A program made the position numbers and the translations under genes. A stretch of DNA of 64,000 nucleotides from Trametopsis cervina. Taxonomy: Eukaryota; Basidiomycota; Agaricomycetes; Polyporales; Irpicaceae. Shown piece by piece: positions 1 through 12,592 of this stretch (within the stretch, counting starts at the first letter, position 1; every line of letters begins with the position of its first letter). The stretch covers positions 356,897 through 420,896 of the forward strand of contig MU278365.1 in assembly GCA_022385755.1 (NCBI GenBank). The letters are read 5' to 3'. The notes below the pieces were generated by a model. It saw only the letters and a list, made by a program, of their open reading frames with translations. It did no database searches and had not been told where the DNA came from.

Positions 1-900
1 GGATCCCAGGCAGATGTAAGCATATCATTCAGATGCTGCACTGTGTGGTGTGGATACGTTACGAACCGGAACTTACCGCACGGTCATCTGCTCCCCATAC
101 GCTGCAGGATTTTCTAGGTGCGGTCAACATCGGCGAGACCCGCTCGCTGTCGCTTCGGCTTGAGTTAGTGCGGTGCAAGGGTTCTAGGTGCTCTGCTTGT
201 GCGTGGAGAGACAACGTTAACATTGAATAGAGAGGCACTGATGGCTCCGCAACTCTATCGACAGATGCAGGAGTGGGAAAAAGGCGAAGACGCACTGACT
301 AACGCGACGCTCAGATGGCTTAGCCGATGGGGATAGGGTAAATACCGATAGGGATGTTTGCCGTGCTGTGCTACAGATGGTGATCTCCATTTGATGTGCA
401 GCGTGTGTTTTCTATTACCTCATGCGCAGGTGTCGTGCCTATTGCGGAGAGCAAGTACCAGGACACCGTACGGGATTCCGTTAGATCAGGGTGGGAAGGG
501 ATGCAGTGGACAAAGCTTGGGCAAGAGACGGGCTGCCGCCACCCGCGGCGTGTGCGAGGCACAGTACGCGCGAGAAGTTCAGCAGAACCGCGCCTAATGC
601 GGGCATATTGTCCTGAGGTCGGTAGGCACGTAAGTTTTCTGGGGGCGGAGCTGACTGAATAAAGCACTAGTTACTAAACAGCTGGCTTTACGTTACGCAC
701 CCGCCTGCGACGCTCGCACGGCAAGAGAAAAGTTGCAGTCTAATCCTCCGTCTCTGTGTGAATCCCCGCTGCCCATAGAGCAGATGCTTGTTTCCAAACC
801 TTGAGGACGCCTGTACCGATGCTACGGCAGAGACAGATGTGGCATCAGTACGGCGACCACCCTGCGTGGGGCTGCAGGTGCTGCCATGTGAGAATTAGAC
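1..900. other. Gene-free flank
   Basis: I see no supportable gene here. The short open frames on both strands show no recognisable domain, and no splice pattern joins them. The segment lies downstream of the MutY gene, which ends at 901 on the minus strand. Confidence 0.5.
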
Positions 901-3088
901 TTACTTGGCTTCGGGGACATCTTCCATCAACAACCACATTGCTCTCGCCGGTTCTTCTGCCTGGCGTGTGTCATCATCGCCATCTTCCCCATTTCCAGAC
1001 ACCACCACCGCGTCTGTCGTCGAGCCCGATGGTACTGATTGTGTCCATTTATGGTCTTTATTTTTGGTTCTGGTCGTGCTTTTCGTGGAAACGGCCCGTG
1101 CTGTAGCCCTCTTCTGTGATTTGGGTTGACGTCCGCCGATGTCACTGCGATGTGAAGGCCGAGGAGACAGCGAGGGCGGAGTGCTGCCGCCGCCCTCCAG
1201 TACAACCCATTGCACCCGGTACGTCTTTCTGATATGCGAGAAGATGTGGGTTACGTCCCCAGCAGGGCATATTTTCGTTATCCGAAGAGCCTCTGGCACG
1301 TTCGAGGACTCAGCGGTTCGAGTCAATCGATCTTTCCCCTCGCGCTGACCGTAAGGCGGAACAGTCTCTGCCAACAAGTCGGACAAAAGCGACTGTGGGA
1401 CGTCCACAATGGCAGATGCTGACATAGTCGGCGAGACGTTTGGCAGCGTAGGAAATTCATGCAAGCCACCCAACAGACCTACACACATAGAAGACGGGGA
1501 CGGGTAAATTCATGTGAGCGAGGGGCAGTGGAATATCAGTTTAGTCAGTCATCGAGGGACTTACCGCCGTCTGGTCGTCTGACGAGCAAGAACCACCGTT
1601 CCGAGAGGGCGCCTCGATGACGCCACTCGACTACGTTGACGATGTCCATCTCCTCTCGCGCCTTTTTGCGTTCCACCTTCATTGGGAAGGCCGTTACCAA
1701 GCTGCCGACCGGAAGTGGCTCGCAGAGGCTGCACAATTCTTCTATATCTGGTACTTCACGCTTTTCCGTGCTACCACCTGGGGCGCTCGACGTCTAGCAT
1801 TCGAATACAGGAAAAAACATCAGCGTGGGCTACTCCGACGCACAAAAGAGACGGCATACTCGGTCATTATTATGTTCCCGTTGATAGGCTTCACACCAGA
1901 CTCGAAGTGGACATGAACCGCAATCGGGGTCTCTCACTTTGCAAACAGTTGCACCTAACTCAATAAGGGCCTGATTGATGTCACCAGGACGCTTGCTCCT
2001 CCGAACCATAGCAGCCGCACCGGTCCACAGGATGTCAAGGGTAGACTTTGCTTTTGGGTTTGCATAGAGAGCCAGCATTCGACTCAAAAGGCGATTGACG
2101 TTTCCATCTAACTTTAACTCTAATTGTCAGCGCGAATCCTCCTTATATGAGAAGCGATTCGGAACCTCGGAAAGGCCCAACGTACCACAGGAACACATTC
2201 ATTATAGGCGATCGAACAAATGGCGCCGGCACTGTAGCGACCTATGCCTGGTATCTTCGCCTCCATATCCTTGGCATTGTCCGGCAGGCGACCGTCCAAC
2301 TCAGCCACCACCTTTTTAGCGGCACTCAGCAGACGAGCGGCGCGTGAGTAGTAACCGAGGCCTTTCCAGAGGGCGTTCACAATCTCAATGTCGGATGCGG
2401 CCTGGAAGAGTCAATCGATGTAAGTCAGTCTTATCAGTGATAATCCGGAACAGAACACGCACAAGAGCATTGATCGTAGGAAACCTGTCACGAATGAATG
2501 AGCAAGGAAAGAACGCGCATCACGGCTACCCAAGACATGACATATTGTAGTGGGAGAACTAAGCCTTACCTGGCCATCCACTTGTTATAGTACGGTATGA
2601 CTGTTACAACCTGCGTTTGTTGGAGCATTATCTCAGATATCCAGACCTGGCGCAAACAGGTTAGCTCTCTTTGAGGTCGACGGGTGTGGCAGTATTGAAC
2701 TTACCTCGTACGCGCGTTGTGCCCGTTGGTCGCGGTCGAATGTGGGGTCATAAGGTTTTCTCCAGGGCATACCCCTGCTCTCGTGGACGCCTGCATACCA
2801 GGTCAAAAGAGCGTCTTGGAGAGGTGCTGGGTTGGCAATTACGTGGCGCGAGTATGGATGTGGGGCTTCACAGTCCGATGGCTGTCTCAATGCGACAGTC
2901 TCCTCATCGTCTTGTGTATCCGAGGTTTCGGAGTTGGCCCGTTTGGACACGCGTCTCTTCTTTTGCTGAACGGTCTTGGCGTGCACGGTCCTTTTCTTCT
3001 TGTTGGCTTTCGGTGTAAAGGACGCGTCGCTTTCACCTGCAACGTCGCTGTCCGAGTCTACGATAACGCGTCTTGCTCTTTTGGCCAT
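901..3088 (-). CDS. MUTYH: A/G-specific adenine DNA glycosylase (MutY/MUTYH)
   Basis: Base-excision repair enzyme that removes adenine mispaired with 8-oxoguanine, in nucleus and possibly mitochondria. I read seven exons: 3088-2705, 2646-2570, 2484-2463, 2401-2186, 2111-1860, 1793-1565 and 1478-901, summing to 585 codons plus stop. A basic, Ser-rich N-terminal tail precedes the glycosylase core. SEIMLQQTQ carries the catalytic Glu, the helix-hairpin-helix is [11 protein letters not shown], and LDGNVNR carries the catalytic Asp. A CX6CX2CX5C [4Fe-4S] loop lies near 1900-1940. The C-terminal NUDIX-like recognition domain starts [10 protein letters not shown] and includes [10 protein letters not shown], with a low-complexity insert before the end. 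The third exon is only 22 nt. The start is taken at MAKRARR, since the frame upstream is unlike the family. It is divergent from the SURF4 gene, 785 bp away. Confidence 0.93.
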
Positions 3089-3873
3089 TCTCACAGGTAG
3101 AATATACACAATGCTAGAAGCTGTTCAACTTCCAGGTGTGAAGTTTTGACTAACAAAGAATATGTTATGTTCATTACTGAGATGCGACAGGTTTCACAGA
3201 ACTCACTCGCGTAGATGCTATGCGCTCGGATCTCCTCTGCAGTACGCCGACCCAGGTCCCTGGCACCAAGCTGACCGTCGACGAAGCGGTTGGTTGACAC
3301 GAACTGCTCGGACGCGCTTAGTACGCCGTGTCTCGCTGCGATGACAGTTAGACGCTAGTACCATCGCACACTCAACACGTTTGGGTCGCGGTGATGTTGA
3401 TGCATATTGTAGGCTGTTCCTCATTTTCGATGTTGACCAAATCATTCGCGTCGCGAAAAGTTGAGTATCAGCGAACCGGTAAATACACCGTTGCCAGCCT
3501 TCCCGGTTTCCTCGGGAACGACTGTCGCCACTCGCGGCGCCTGTATCCAAACTCATCCACTCGCACCCACACCATGTCAATGTTTCCACGCTTGTACACA
3601 CTTCGGTCTCCAGCAATAGAGCGAGCGCAATTGGCGGGCATTCATAGTTTTCATGTCGAGTTGTAGTGATGGGAAAGACGTTTCAAGCGTGCACCCGGGA
3701 GAGGCAGTGACCGTGATACATGCAGTGACACTGATGCGGAACGTGATTTCTCACGCCTTCTAAACCGCCACGTCGACCCTCCACGAGCGTTCAGACGACT
3801 TTGAACTCGACGTTCATCTATTTCCCAACTCTCACTTCGTTCCTTCAGCTTCCTTTACATCCCTCTTGTCGAC
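3089..3873. promoter_or_regulatory. Divergent intergenic region MutY / SURF4
   Basis: This 785-bp region separates two divergent genes and must hold both promoters. The minus strand at about 3218-3653 has open stretches in two frames that could be exons of a small gene. I could not join them into a convincing protein and recognise no domain, so I leave it unannotated. Confidence 0.4.
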
Positions 3874-5159
3874 ATGACCTCTCGTATAAGCATCGCTCGC
3901 CCAGCAGGAGCCTCTGGAGGCTTCCAGCCCGACCCCCATGGCTTTGGTAACTCGCGTCCGTCCAGCGGGTACAGAGCAGCAAATCCCGACGACCCTGTCG
4001 AAAAATTCCGCGTATTGGCTCGCACAGTCGAAGACAACCTCGATATTTACTCTCAGCCCTTGAAACCGCATTTGCCTGCAATTGCCAGGTTCCTCATCGT
4101 CGTGACTTTCTTGGAGGATTCGTGGCGAATCACTACACAGTGGTCAGACCAGCTCTGGTACTTGCAGAGGTGTGTCTATGCGCCGGATGCTTAACCCTTC
4201 TCCGCTTTACACGGCCCGGCGTGCTTTGCTAGACACCGACACTTCCCGTGGGGACTCTCTCACCTCTTCCTGGCGATTAATGTCATCGTAAGTCTATTCC
4301 CTTGTCATGACTGGGATTGAGAGTTCTAACGTTTTTTCACAGTTGATGTTGGGCGGCTCAGGCTCTGTTATCGTAAAGCGACATGCAGAATACGCAACTA
4401 TCGCGCTCACCGCTGTCGTCATAATGCAAGCCCTCGGCTACGGTCTCATATTCGACCTGAGCTTCTTCCTCCGCAATCTGTCGGTCATGGGAGGTCTTCT
4501 CATGGTTTTCAGTGATACGATTTACACTCGCGGTCGAGCAACGTTTGCCGGTATTCCAACTCTTAGCGAGAACGACCGCAAGAAGTAGTACGTCATGGTC
4601 TTTAACCGCCCGTCAGTCGACATCGTCTGACTTTCGCATAGTTTCCTTCTTGCAGGCCGCATTCTCCTCATATTCCTGTTCATCGGCTTTGCATTCCGCG
4701 GGGAGTGGAGTATTGCGCGTGTATTCGTATCGCTTGTTGGCTTGGGAGCATGTTCGATGGTTGCTGTTGGCTTCAAGGCGAAGTGGGCGAGCGCGTTCCT
4801 TGTCATTGTCCTGAGCGTTTTCAACGTCTTCATCAACAACTTCTGGAGCATTCATAGCGCGCATCCTCAGCGTGACTTCCTGAAGTGAGTCCATTGCAGC
4901 GTCTTCCGTTCGTCCTTTTAACTGATGTATGCTCTCCAGATACGATTTCTTCCAAACCTTGTGTATGTTTCCTGCGATTCCTGTTATATGCCACTCAGAA
5001 ATAACACATGACCCTTTTAGCTATTGTCGGTGGCCTGATCCTCTTGGTCCAGATGGGCCCTGGTGCGTGCAGCCATCTCCAGAGTAACCAATTTGTGCTG
5101 AACCATTTTGTTGCATTGCAGGAGGTCTCTCTGTTGACGAGAAGAAGAAGACATACTAG
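3874..5159 (+). CDS. ERV29: SURF4/Erv29-family ER cargo receptor
   Basis: Multipass ER-Golgi membrane protein of the SURF4/Erv29 family, which loads soluble secretory cargo into COPII vesicles. Exons are 3874-4169, 4233-4287, 4343-4587, 4642-4884, 4940-4962, 5021-5062 and 5122-5159, giving 313 codons plus stop. Family signatures are QWSDQLWYLQRHRHFPWG near residue 90 and INNFWSIH near the C terminus. Several hydrophobic segments follow, and the protein ends KKKTY, which has Lys at -3 and -4 and so fits a KKXX Golgi-to-ER retrieval signal. The 38-residue N-terminal lead before the conserved core is polar and Gly/Pro-rich. The length matches the family (about 270-310 aa). The fifth exon is only 23 nt. 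Confidence 0.95.
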
Positions 5160-5619
5160 ATAAGAACTCCTGGAGAAATACAACGCAGTGAATGCGTCCG
5201 CCTGCATGCCATGGGGTTTAATAAGATCACTTAAGAGGAGCGGCGATGCACGACAGGTTTGATCGCCATGGGGTTTTTTTTTTTTCATTTCTATATATTT
5301 GTATTGCACATTCTTGTTCTCTCTGTCAATGGCTCAAAATGCGTTCACGGATCTGCACGGATATTTGTGCGATAACATGTTGTTACCCAATGGTTCTTGT
5401 GTAAGTATGACGTGCATGGTCTTAGTGTCCAGACCGTGGGACATGTAGACGTATATGGTATCCGTCCAAATTTCAAGTGACGCCCATATTCACATTGCAC
5501 CTGTGCGAAACTTTTACAACCGTTCCTTCCTCCTATTCATCCCACAGCCTCTGCTCGCGCTGGGCGCACTTCCACTCGCTAGGGAACCCCAGCTTTACTT
5601 TTGCCTACCATAACGCAAA
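5160..5619. other. Intergenic, SURF4 3' flank and ENP2 promoter
   Basis: No gene seen. A run of 12 T (about 5274-5285) lies in the 3' flank of the SURF4 gene. The last 150 bp before 5620 are pyrimidine-rich on the plus strand, as in many fungal promoters of constitutive genes. Confidence 0.45.
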
Positions 5620-8254
5620 ATGTCCACACTACCAGACCCGAGCACAGTGAAGGTGTACACAGTTAACGGTGCTGCTTCAGGCTCCTCTTCATCTCTTCCA
5701 GACTGGCTCACTCGTAAACGTGCTGCTAAGGAGAAGGGGAAACGCGCCGTCCGCGAGCATGTCGAAGGTACCCTTGAGCTGATACAACATTTTGAGTTCC
5801 CGGAAGCAAGCAATCGGGTCAAGGTCACAAGGGATGGACACCATGTTGTGGCAACTGGGACATACAAACCGCAAATCCGGGTGTGGGACTTGGACCAGCT
5901 CTCCCTGAAGTTCGAACGACATTCCGATGCGGAGAATGTTGACTTCCTTGTGAGTAAGTCTTCTCCGTCAGACATCCATGGTAGATGTGTTCAGGACTTA
6001 TACATATCCCTGTAGATGCTCTCGGATGATTGGACGAAGTCAATACATCTTCAAAATGACCGATCAGTGGAACTACATGCGCAAGGGGGGCTGCACTACC
6101 GCACTCGAATCCCTCGATTCGGCCGAGCATTGGGCTACCATTTTCCCTCGTGCGATGCTCTCATAGCGGGTGCGGGCTCAGAGGTGTATCGACTCAACCT
6201 TGCCGAAGGCAGGTTTATGACGCCGTTGCAACTACAAGATGGCATCGAAGAGGAAGTGCTGGGGGTGAACACTGTGGACATAAACCCCGCGCACCAACTC
6301 TTCGCATTCGGCATCGAAGGAAACGGGACGGTGCAATTCTGGGATCCAAGGTCCAGGACACGAGTAGGGATTCTCCAACTTCCGCTGAGTCGGTTGTTAC
6401 CTAATGGAAGGCCCGCGGGTTCGTTGCTACCGGGCGTGGACGAAAATGCCGGCCCATCTGTATCCGTAACAGCGATTGCTTCTCGTGCGGACGGCCTCTC
6501 GTACGCAATTGGAACGTCTACTGGACATACTCTGCTATATGACATCCGTTCAGCGCGACCTTCGGCTATCAAAGACCAGGGATACGGCCTCCCCGTTAAG
6601 GTCGTATCGTGGATCGAAGGGGGAAGCCGTATGGCGGGAGACGGCCTGGTTCTAAGTGCCGACAAGAAGGTCATCAAGATATGGGATAGACACTCGGTAC
6701 GATATGACCTAATTAACTCGCTCTGATGTAGGCTAACCCCTGCGTTTATATAGCCTGCGACGAACTTCTCGTCAATCACTCCTGCTGCGGATGTGAACGA
6801 TGTGTGCCATCTGTCCGGCAGTGGAATGCTCATGCTCGCAAACGAAGGCATCCAGATGACGACATACTACATCCCCCAGCTTGGCCCTGCGCCTAAATGG
6901 TGCAATTTCCTGGAGAATCTTACTGAAGAAATGGAGGACCAGACGACGCGGACGGCATACCAGGATTACAAGTTTGTCGAGCGAAGCGAGCTTACAAGGT
7001 TTGTCCACATCAACGTGATGTTCTCATTACATGTCACTGATTCCTCTGTCCAGTCTTGGTCTTGATCATCTCATTGGTACACCTGCTCTGAAGCCATACA
7101 TGCACGGCTACTTTCTTTCATTGCAACTCTACGACACTGCGCGGCTCATCGCAAATCCGTATGTATACGAGGAGCATCGCGAACGTATGGTCCAGGAGAA
7201 GATGGAGAAGCTTGCAGAGACCAGAATTCGTGCACGAAAAGATCCTGGAGTTAAGGTCAACAAATTCCTGGCAGAGAAGATCAGAAAGGAGGAGGAGCGA
7301 GAGAAGAAGAGGCTGGAGAAGAAGGCGGCGCGCAAGGCACAGGCTGTGGAGGATGCAGAGGGTGTGGAGATTGATGTGGACGTCGACATGGAGGAGCCGG
7401 AAGATCCGCCGCCGAAACCCACAGGAAAGGGCAGTCTGCTCAGTGACCCTCGATTCAAGGACTTGTTCGAGAATCCTGAGTTCGAGGTGGATGAGGAGAG
7501 CAGGGAGTTTGCTCTCCTCAACCCGTCATCGGTGGCGCGACGGCAGAATCGGATAACTGCGACAGGCAAAAAAGCGCGCACAAAGACCGCTGTTGAGGAA
7601 GAGGAAGAGGAGAGCGATAAAGCCTCGTCGGACGGATTCAGCAGCGAGGAGAGTAAGAGTGGTGAGGAGAAAGCGAGTGAAAGTGACGACAGCGATGAAG
7701 CCGGCGGTATGTGCAGTGCATTGTTTCTCAGTAGAGTCATACTAACGTCTGGGCCATCTCTTGCAGAACTATGGACGGACGACATTCGTGCCCGTATAGC
7801 TGCGCGTGATAGCGGGATAAGAGAGATGCGCAAGTCCCGCCAGGCGCGAATGCAACAACGCAACCCGAATGTCCGTCTTGTGCCCCTTAAAACTCAATCC
7901 GGTGGGCATGATGAGCGTCACAACAAGAACGCGACGTTCGGCCAACGGCGGTCCACTCCGTCGCTCGCGAAGGGCAAGGGAAGAGCAAGCGAGCGGGACG
8001 CAATCAAGTTCTCAGCAGATGGAGGAATAGAGATGACCTACGTTCCCTCAGGAGCTGTGGACGACGATGTTGCAGAGTCATCGAGCAAGAGCAAGATGCC
8101 GCAGCGCAGAAAGGGCGTCGAGGTCTTTGGTGCAGGCATGGAGAAGGGGGGCGAAGACCCTGACATTGTCCTCAGTGAAAGCGACCGCCAAGGCCGCACG
8201 CATCGACGGAAAGGCATGCGTAGCGGCAGTAAAAATACGTTCAGGCGAATGTAG
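5620..8254 (+). CDS. ENP2: ENP2/NOL10 WD40 ribosome biogenesis factor
   Basis: Nucleolar protein of the Enp2/NOL10 family, needed for early 40S processing in the small-subunit processome. Exons are 5620-5949, 6016-6696, 6754-6998, 7054-7706 and 7767-8254, summing to 798 codons plus stop. The N-terminal two thirds form a WD40 propeller (for example YKPQIRVWDL). Next come LGLDHLIGTPALKPYMHGYF, the NUC153-type motif SDPRFKDLFENPEF, and a long acidic, Lys/Arg-rich tail, as expected for this family. The last intron (7707-7766) is exactly 60 bp, in frame and free of stops, so retaining it would add 20 residues. The gene is convergent with the AcrB-like gene, 249 bp away. Confidence 0.94.
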
Positions 8255-8503
8255 ACCTCATACACTACATCCTATATGCGAGCATTCGTGCGTTACATTA
8301 TGTACATGACAGTTTGGGTTCGTAGGAGTCATATCGACGTCGTGATGATGTTCTAAGAGCATTGCTAGAATATAAATTAGGATACGGCGGTAACATTTCG
8401 AGCTGCGCTGCCTGATTAAAGACCAGTAAGCAGGCCTCGTTTACCATAAGTAAATGCCTAAAGACCCACTACATGATCTCGCACAAACAGCAAGTGCGCA
8501 AGG

Positions 8504-10282
8504 CTACGGCCATGCACCTCTCCTGCCATCCGTTCTCGTCACCTGTGCACTACCAATGGGGAGAATGCCAGTACGCGGCTCGAACGGTGTGCTGCTAGGG
8601 TTCAAATCCGATCTGAGACCCCGCTGCTCATAGTTTTGCATACGCGTCGACAGCATTGGCGCAGTAGACGGGCCAGGTACGGGTGGAGGACTTGCAGACG
8701 AGTCAGAAGTGCTGCCGTAGTTTGATGGCGGCGTGCGCCTCACACTCGGCACGGATTGGCTGTGAATGTGGGCGGGCTGAAGGTGGATGACGCCTGGCCC
8801 GGCAGGCGGGAGGCTGACACGTCCTCCTGGACGTTGAATGGGGTCAGGCCGTGCGATGGGCTGTACGCCCGTGCGCGAGGGGCCAACCGGGTTGGAATGA
8901 CGTTTTCGTGACATATGAGGGATATTTGGCGGTTGAGTCTGGGAAATGCCTCCACGCTGCGATACAGGGCTGTCCGCATGTCCCTGTGTCGCTTGTTCAT
9001 CGTCGTCGGAGCCATCCTCCTCATAGCTATACCCATACGGATCCCGCTCGATCTGTTCCCGCTCCTCTTCCAACCTCCGCAGCCGTTCCTCGAGCTCATT
9101 GATTGTGCCACCCGGCGCGTCCAACTTCTCGCGACGTGCGGTTAGGCGATCCAACCGTGCACTCAGACTCGCCAGCTCTGCCTGTCTGCCCTCCGCCCTT
9201 TTCTTCTCCCTACCCTCCGCCTCTTCTCTACGCACACTGACCTCTTTTGCTGCTCTCTCAACAACTCCCCATTCCTGCTCGAGTTCATCTTTCCTCCGGA
9301 GTAACGCAGGTAGCGCATTTTCCAATTCCTGGACGTGCGCCTGGACTGACTCTGCCGCCGCCAAGGCCTGGCGCGCCGCCTCTTGCAGTGCACGCGCCTT
9401 CTGGCGAGCACGCAGCTCTGTAGGAGCGCTACGTTCCGAGGCCCGTTTGAGAGCCTCGATCTCCGCACGCAGCGCTGCGTCAGCTTTCTGCGCGTCGCGC
9501 CGCGCGGACTTGAGCGTGCTGGTGAGCGAGGAGTGCTCGTTGTTGAGCATGGAGAGCATGTGAGTAAGCTGAATACGCCGATCCTCTAGTGAGAAAGAAG
9601 GCGCAGAGGAGGGCGGGGTAAGTTCACTTTGCGGGAGTGTGGTGCTCGGGAAGGATGGTGAGGTGTCGGGAGGGAAGGTCGATGCGGGAGCACCGGACGG
9701 GGAAGAGAAGCTTTGCGATGGTAAGTCATTGATGTCGTCTGAAGAGAGTTCTTGGGACGTGTCGAGTTCGGAAGGGTGGACTGAGGTTTCTGCGAGATAT
9801 ATCATATGTCAACCTTATTTAAGTACGGGACTCGAGTATAGACGAGAACTGTCTAGAGTGTCGGACATACCGGTAGTGATCTGGCTTCTTAGAGCCTTCT
9901 CGTTGGGCACAATGCCAAGCTCGACGTCATACTGCCTGCCAGGCATGAGACCAAAAAGGATGATAACCGCCTCGTCTGCCTCGTCGTCGATCTTCATCAG
10001 CACACGCTGCCACGGCGTCCCGTTCACCTTAACGGACAACCCCTTGGACAGTACGTCCGAAACTATCTGTATCCTCCGGCTACTGCTGGAATCATCGTCA
10101 AAGTCTTCGTCGGACGAATTGGTGAGCCCGAGCGAGGCCAGCGATTGGTCGGTGGCGCTTGAGTCTGCACCGAGCGGCGATGAAAGGATGAAGGTGGCAG
10201 ATACAGATGTGATCTCGCGGACAATCAGGGCGAGGGTAGGTCTCCATGGGCGTATGGTATGCCACTGGGATATGCCGCTCAT
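8504..10282 (-). CDS. AcrB-like coiled-coil protein
   Basis: Two exons, 10282-9871 and 9789-8504, give 565 codons plus stop. The first 137 residues are a beta-rich region (VKVNGTPWQRVLMKIDDEAD; GLMPGRQYDVELGI) that looks fibronectin III-like. A Ser/Pro-rich linker follows, then a strong coiled coil of about 180 residues rich in Ala/Glu/Arg, then an acidic patch and a disordered Pro/Ser/Arg-rich tail. This layout resembles the fungal 'ubiquitination network signalling protein AcrB' group, but the assignment is from general pattern only. Function is unknown here; a scaffold role is inference. It starts a run of five minus-strand genes reaching to 22.3 kb. Confidence 0.75.
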
Positions 10283-10896
10283 CTTGGGGGTGATTGGAGG
10301 TCCGAGATAGCTTTATATTCTTCCGTTTGAGGAGAGCGAGCAAACGTAGCGGTGAGGAAATCGGAATCAGGCACTCAATGTTATATCTACCTAGAAAATA
10401 AAGTACAACGGTAAGTAACAGACGGATATGCAACTATACATGAATCTGGAGGCTCACTGGCTGAAGCTTATTAAACAGTCCACCGGCGACTCTTAGCCGG
10501 AACGTATGGAATCAAAAGCAATGTTCGTCAAGTGGTGGCGCTAAGCATACGTCAAGCGAGGACGCAGGACGTATATTGCAATCAAAGTGGGAGCTTTAGC
10601 GATGCGCCAGGGAGGGAGAACAACTGAGATGGACGTAGTAGAGCAAGAGTTATTATGGGCGCTCCGGTGTGCTTCCACCCAATTTGGGTCCACCCGCCCA
10701 CCTTGCGCGCTATACAGCAATTTTACGGGCATTGGCAAGCAAAACTTCAGATGTATGTGTGGATTCTCGCCCAAGCAGATGTATGCATTATGGGATATAT
10801 TCTACTAGTACAATGAACGAGCTGGTCCACTTCTAAGGGGGCATTGCACATGTCCAACAGAAAACCTAGAACCAGACCGAAATTCGACGACAAAGC
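10283..10896. other. Intergenic
   Basis: 614 bp between the AcrB-like gene start and the 3' end of the S1 nuclease gene. I see no gene or repeat; short frames on both strands have no recognisable content. Confidence 0.4.
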
Positions 10897-12175
10897 TCAA
10901 AGGGCTATTAAGGGTATCGTCAACGACTCATGAGCTGAGTCTGGATCCATAAACAGCCCATTAAGCAAGCCTGCCAGCCTGACACCAGCTGTCGCCATCA
11001 ACCTTTCGACAACCCATTCGCTGCGGAGACGGCCCGCATACTCAGGGGTATCGAGTTCGAAGAGCTCAGGATGAGGCTGCCTCGGGCGAGCAAAGAAGCC
11101 AGTCGGATCCTCGTGGTCATGTCTGTGGACATCTTCAGCGCCATGAGCGGACCGCAGGTAGCTGGTATTGCCGTAAGGTGGCAGGTCGAGCTCGGCTGGC
11201 CAAACAGGGAACTCGCAGTTGAGCTTGTGCAGTTCTTTGCCCCATGCATACGGACACAGGACTCCATCATCCCACCGCGTCTCGTCGCCCAAGCGATTGA
11301 GGCCAAAGAACGTTTGTAGAGTGCTCCAAAGAGCCTGCGGAGCAGACGATTCAGGCGTCGGGCAAGTAAGCCAGTCGTATGCCTGGCCTTCGAAACGACC
11401 TGTCTCTGCGCCGACCCCCATCCCTTCGTACAGAAGGCGGCGGACGTAAGGGTCATATATTGCCCCTCGGAGGTGGCTCTCCACGTCGACCTTTGTGCTG
11501 CCTCGCGGGAATGGTCTGGTATAGTTGTAAGGGATGGTCCGCAGCGCCTGGGCGATGAGTAGAGAATCCCAGAGGGAGTGTAGGTCTAAAGAGCACTCAG
11601 TATAACCATCAGCGCACTTCTGAAGTGAACTCACTAGTGACTCGTCCGTCAAATGCCACCCTGGCACCATTACCACCACGTTCCCTACCGGTAAGATGCA
11701 GCGGCATGTGCATGTCACCGACAAAGTGGACGAGGAACTTGAGGGCCTCCTCCGCCGTCTCCCTGCTGTACGTCCCTTCCGTGTACTCAAGAAGAATACC
11801 AGTCGTATTCCTTATAGCCCCAAGGACGTTCTCGTCCGTCTTGCCGTTCCACCCTCGCGCTCCAGGGAACGCACAACTCTGACTCGGATGGTCGTCGACG
11901 GCTCCGACATAGTGCAAAGGTCCCGTCCGTCTGTACTGCGGCTGCCGGCGGACCTGATCAGCCCACGACGCAATGCGGGAGATGTGGCACGAAGGAGAAG
12001 TCGGGGATGTGGTAGGAAAGAGGATTGCGCAAACGTTGGCGAGCGCTGTCGGATGGAGATAAACTTGAGCGATCGTCGCCACTATTTCGTGGCCGGCTGC
12101 TCCCCAAGCGTGTGCAAGCGGCGCGACTGCCAGTCCACCTGCTGCTGCAGCAGACAAGATGAAGGTGCACTTCAT
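10897..12175 (-). CDS. Secreted S1/P1-type nuclease
   Basis: Zinc-dependent single-strand nuclease of the S1/P1 family (PF02265), cutting ssDNA/RNA and releasing 3' phosphate from nucleotides, probably for extracellular nucleotide scavenging. Two exons, 12175-11635 and 11585-10897, give 409 codons plus stop. Residues 1-23 are a signal peptide ending AHA. The mature protein would begin WGAAGHE, whose N-terminal Trp and nearby His are zinc ligands in this family. Further ligand motifs are HYVGAVDDHP, HFVGDMHMPLHLTGRERGGN and NLHSLWDSLL; the Asn of the last is rebuilt across the intron. N-glycosylation sequons are present (for example NTTG, NYTR). The length is about 100 residues longer than the classical enzymes, partly through an extended C-terminal region. 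Confidence 0.93.
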
Positions 12176-12592
12176 ATTGAAGAGAGGAATTAAACGCGCG
12201 TATCAGGTAGGTTGTTGCAGTGAGGGGTGCGGGGGGTTGTGGTCATACAAAGGGGATACGGCTGAACGCATGTTTTCAGACGCGTTATATGCAGCTCTGA
12301 TACCTCTTCAGGCACTCTCCGGCAGCGAGGCAAAATGCGAAGATGTCTCAGAGCCAGTGGCGGTGGGCCAAAGACGCTAACCACTGAAGCACGTTTGCTT
12401 GGACGAGAGCGCGCTCATTATAGCTCATACAGTTCTTCGACCGGCTGCAGTGACACATGAATTCTATGTGTGCCTAACATTTGCGACAAAAAGCAGTGAT
12501 ACAATACAGGTCTGTTCGTACAAGGCGTGGATGTGGATACTCAAATTCAAGTACCCATGTTGACAATAACAAAGGAGTCGCCGGCTGCGCGT
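12176..12592. other. Intergenic, nuclease promoter side
   Basis: 417 bp between the S1 nuclease start and the CSN5 stop. No gene seen. It should carry the nuclease promoter; I could not pick out a firm element. Confidence 0.4.

Noticed and set aside
371..667. Overlapping open frames of 80-100 codons on both strands in the first 0.9 kb
   Set aside because: No domain, no splice partners, and frames open on both strands at once, as expected by chance in GC-rich DNA.
1310..1335. B-box-like GGTTCGAGTCA
   Set aside because: It lies inside the MutY last exon and has no A box at the right distance.
3218..3653. Possible small minus-strand gene between MutY and SURF4
   Set aside because: Open stretches are in different frames and I found no GT-AG pair giving a sensible protein.
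6135..6851. 238-codon minus-strand frame opposite ENP2
   Set aside because: It is antisense to WD40 coding exons and has no domain; a shadow of the real gene.
9099..9563. 154-codon Ser/Ala-rich plus-strand frame
   Set aside because: Antisense of the coiled-coil region of the AcrB-like gene; composition is explained by the opposite strand.
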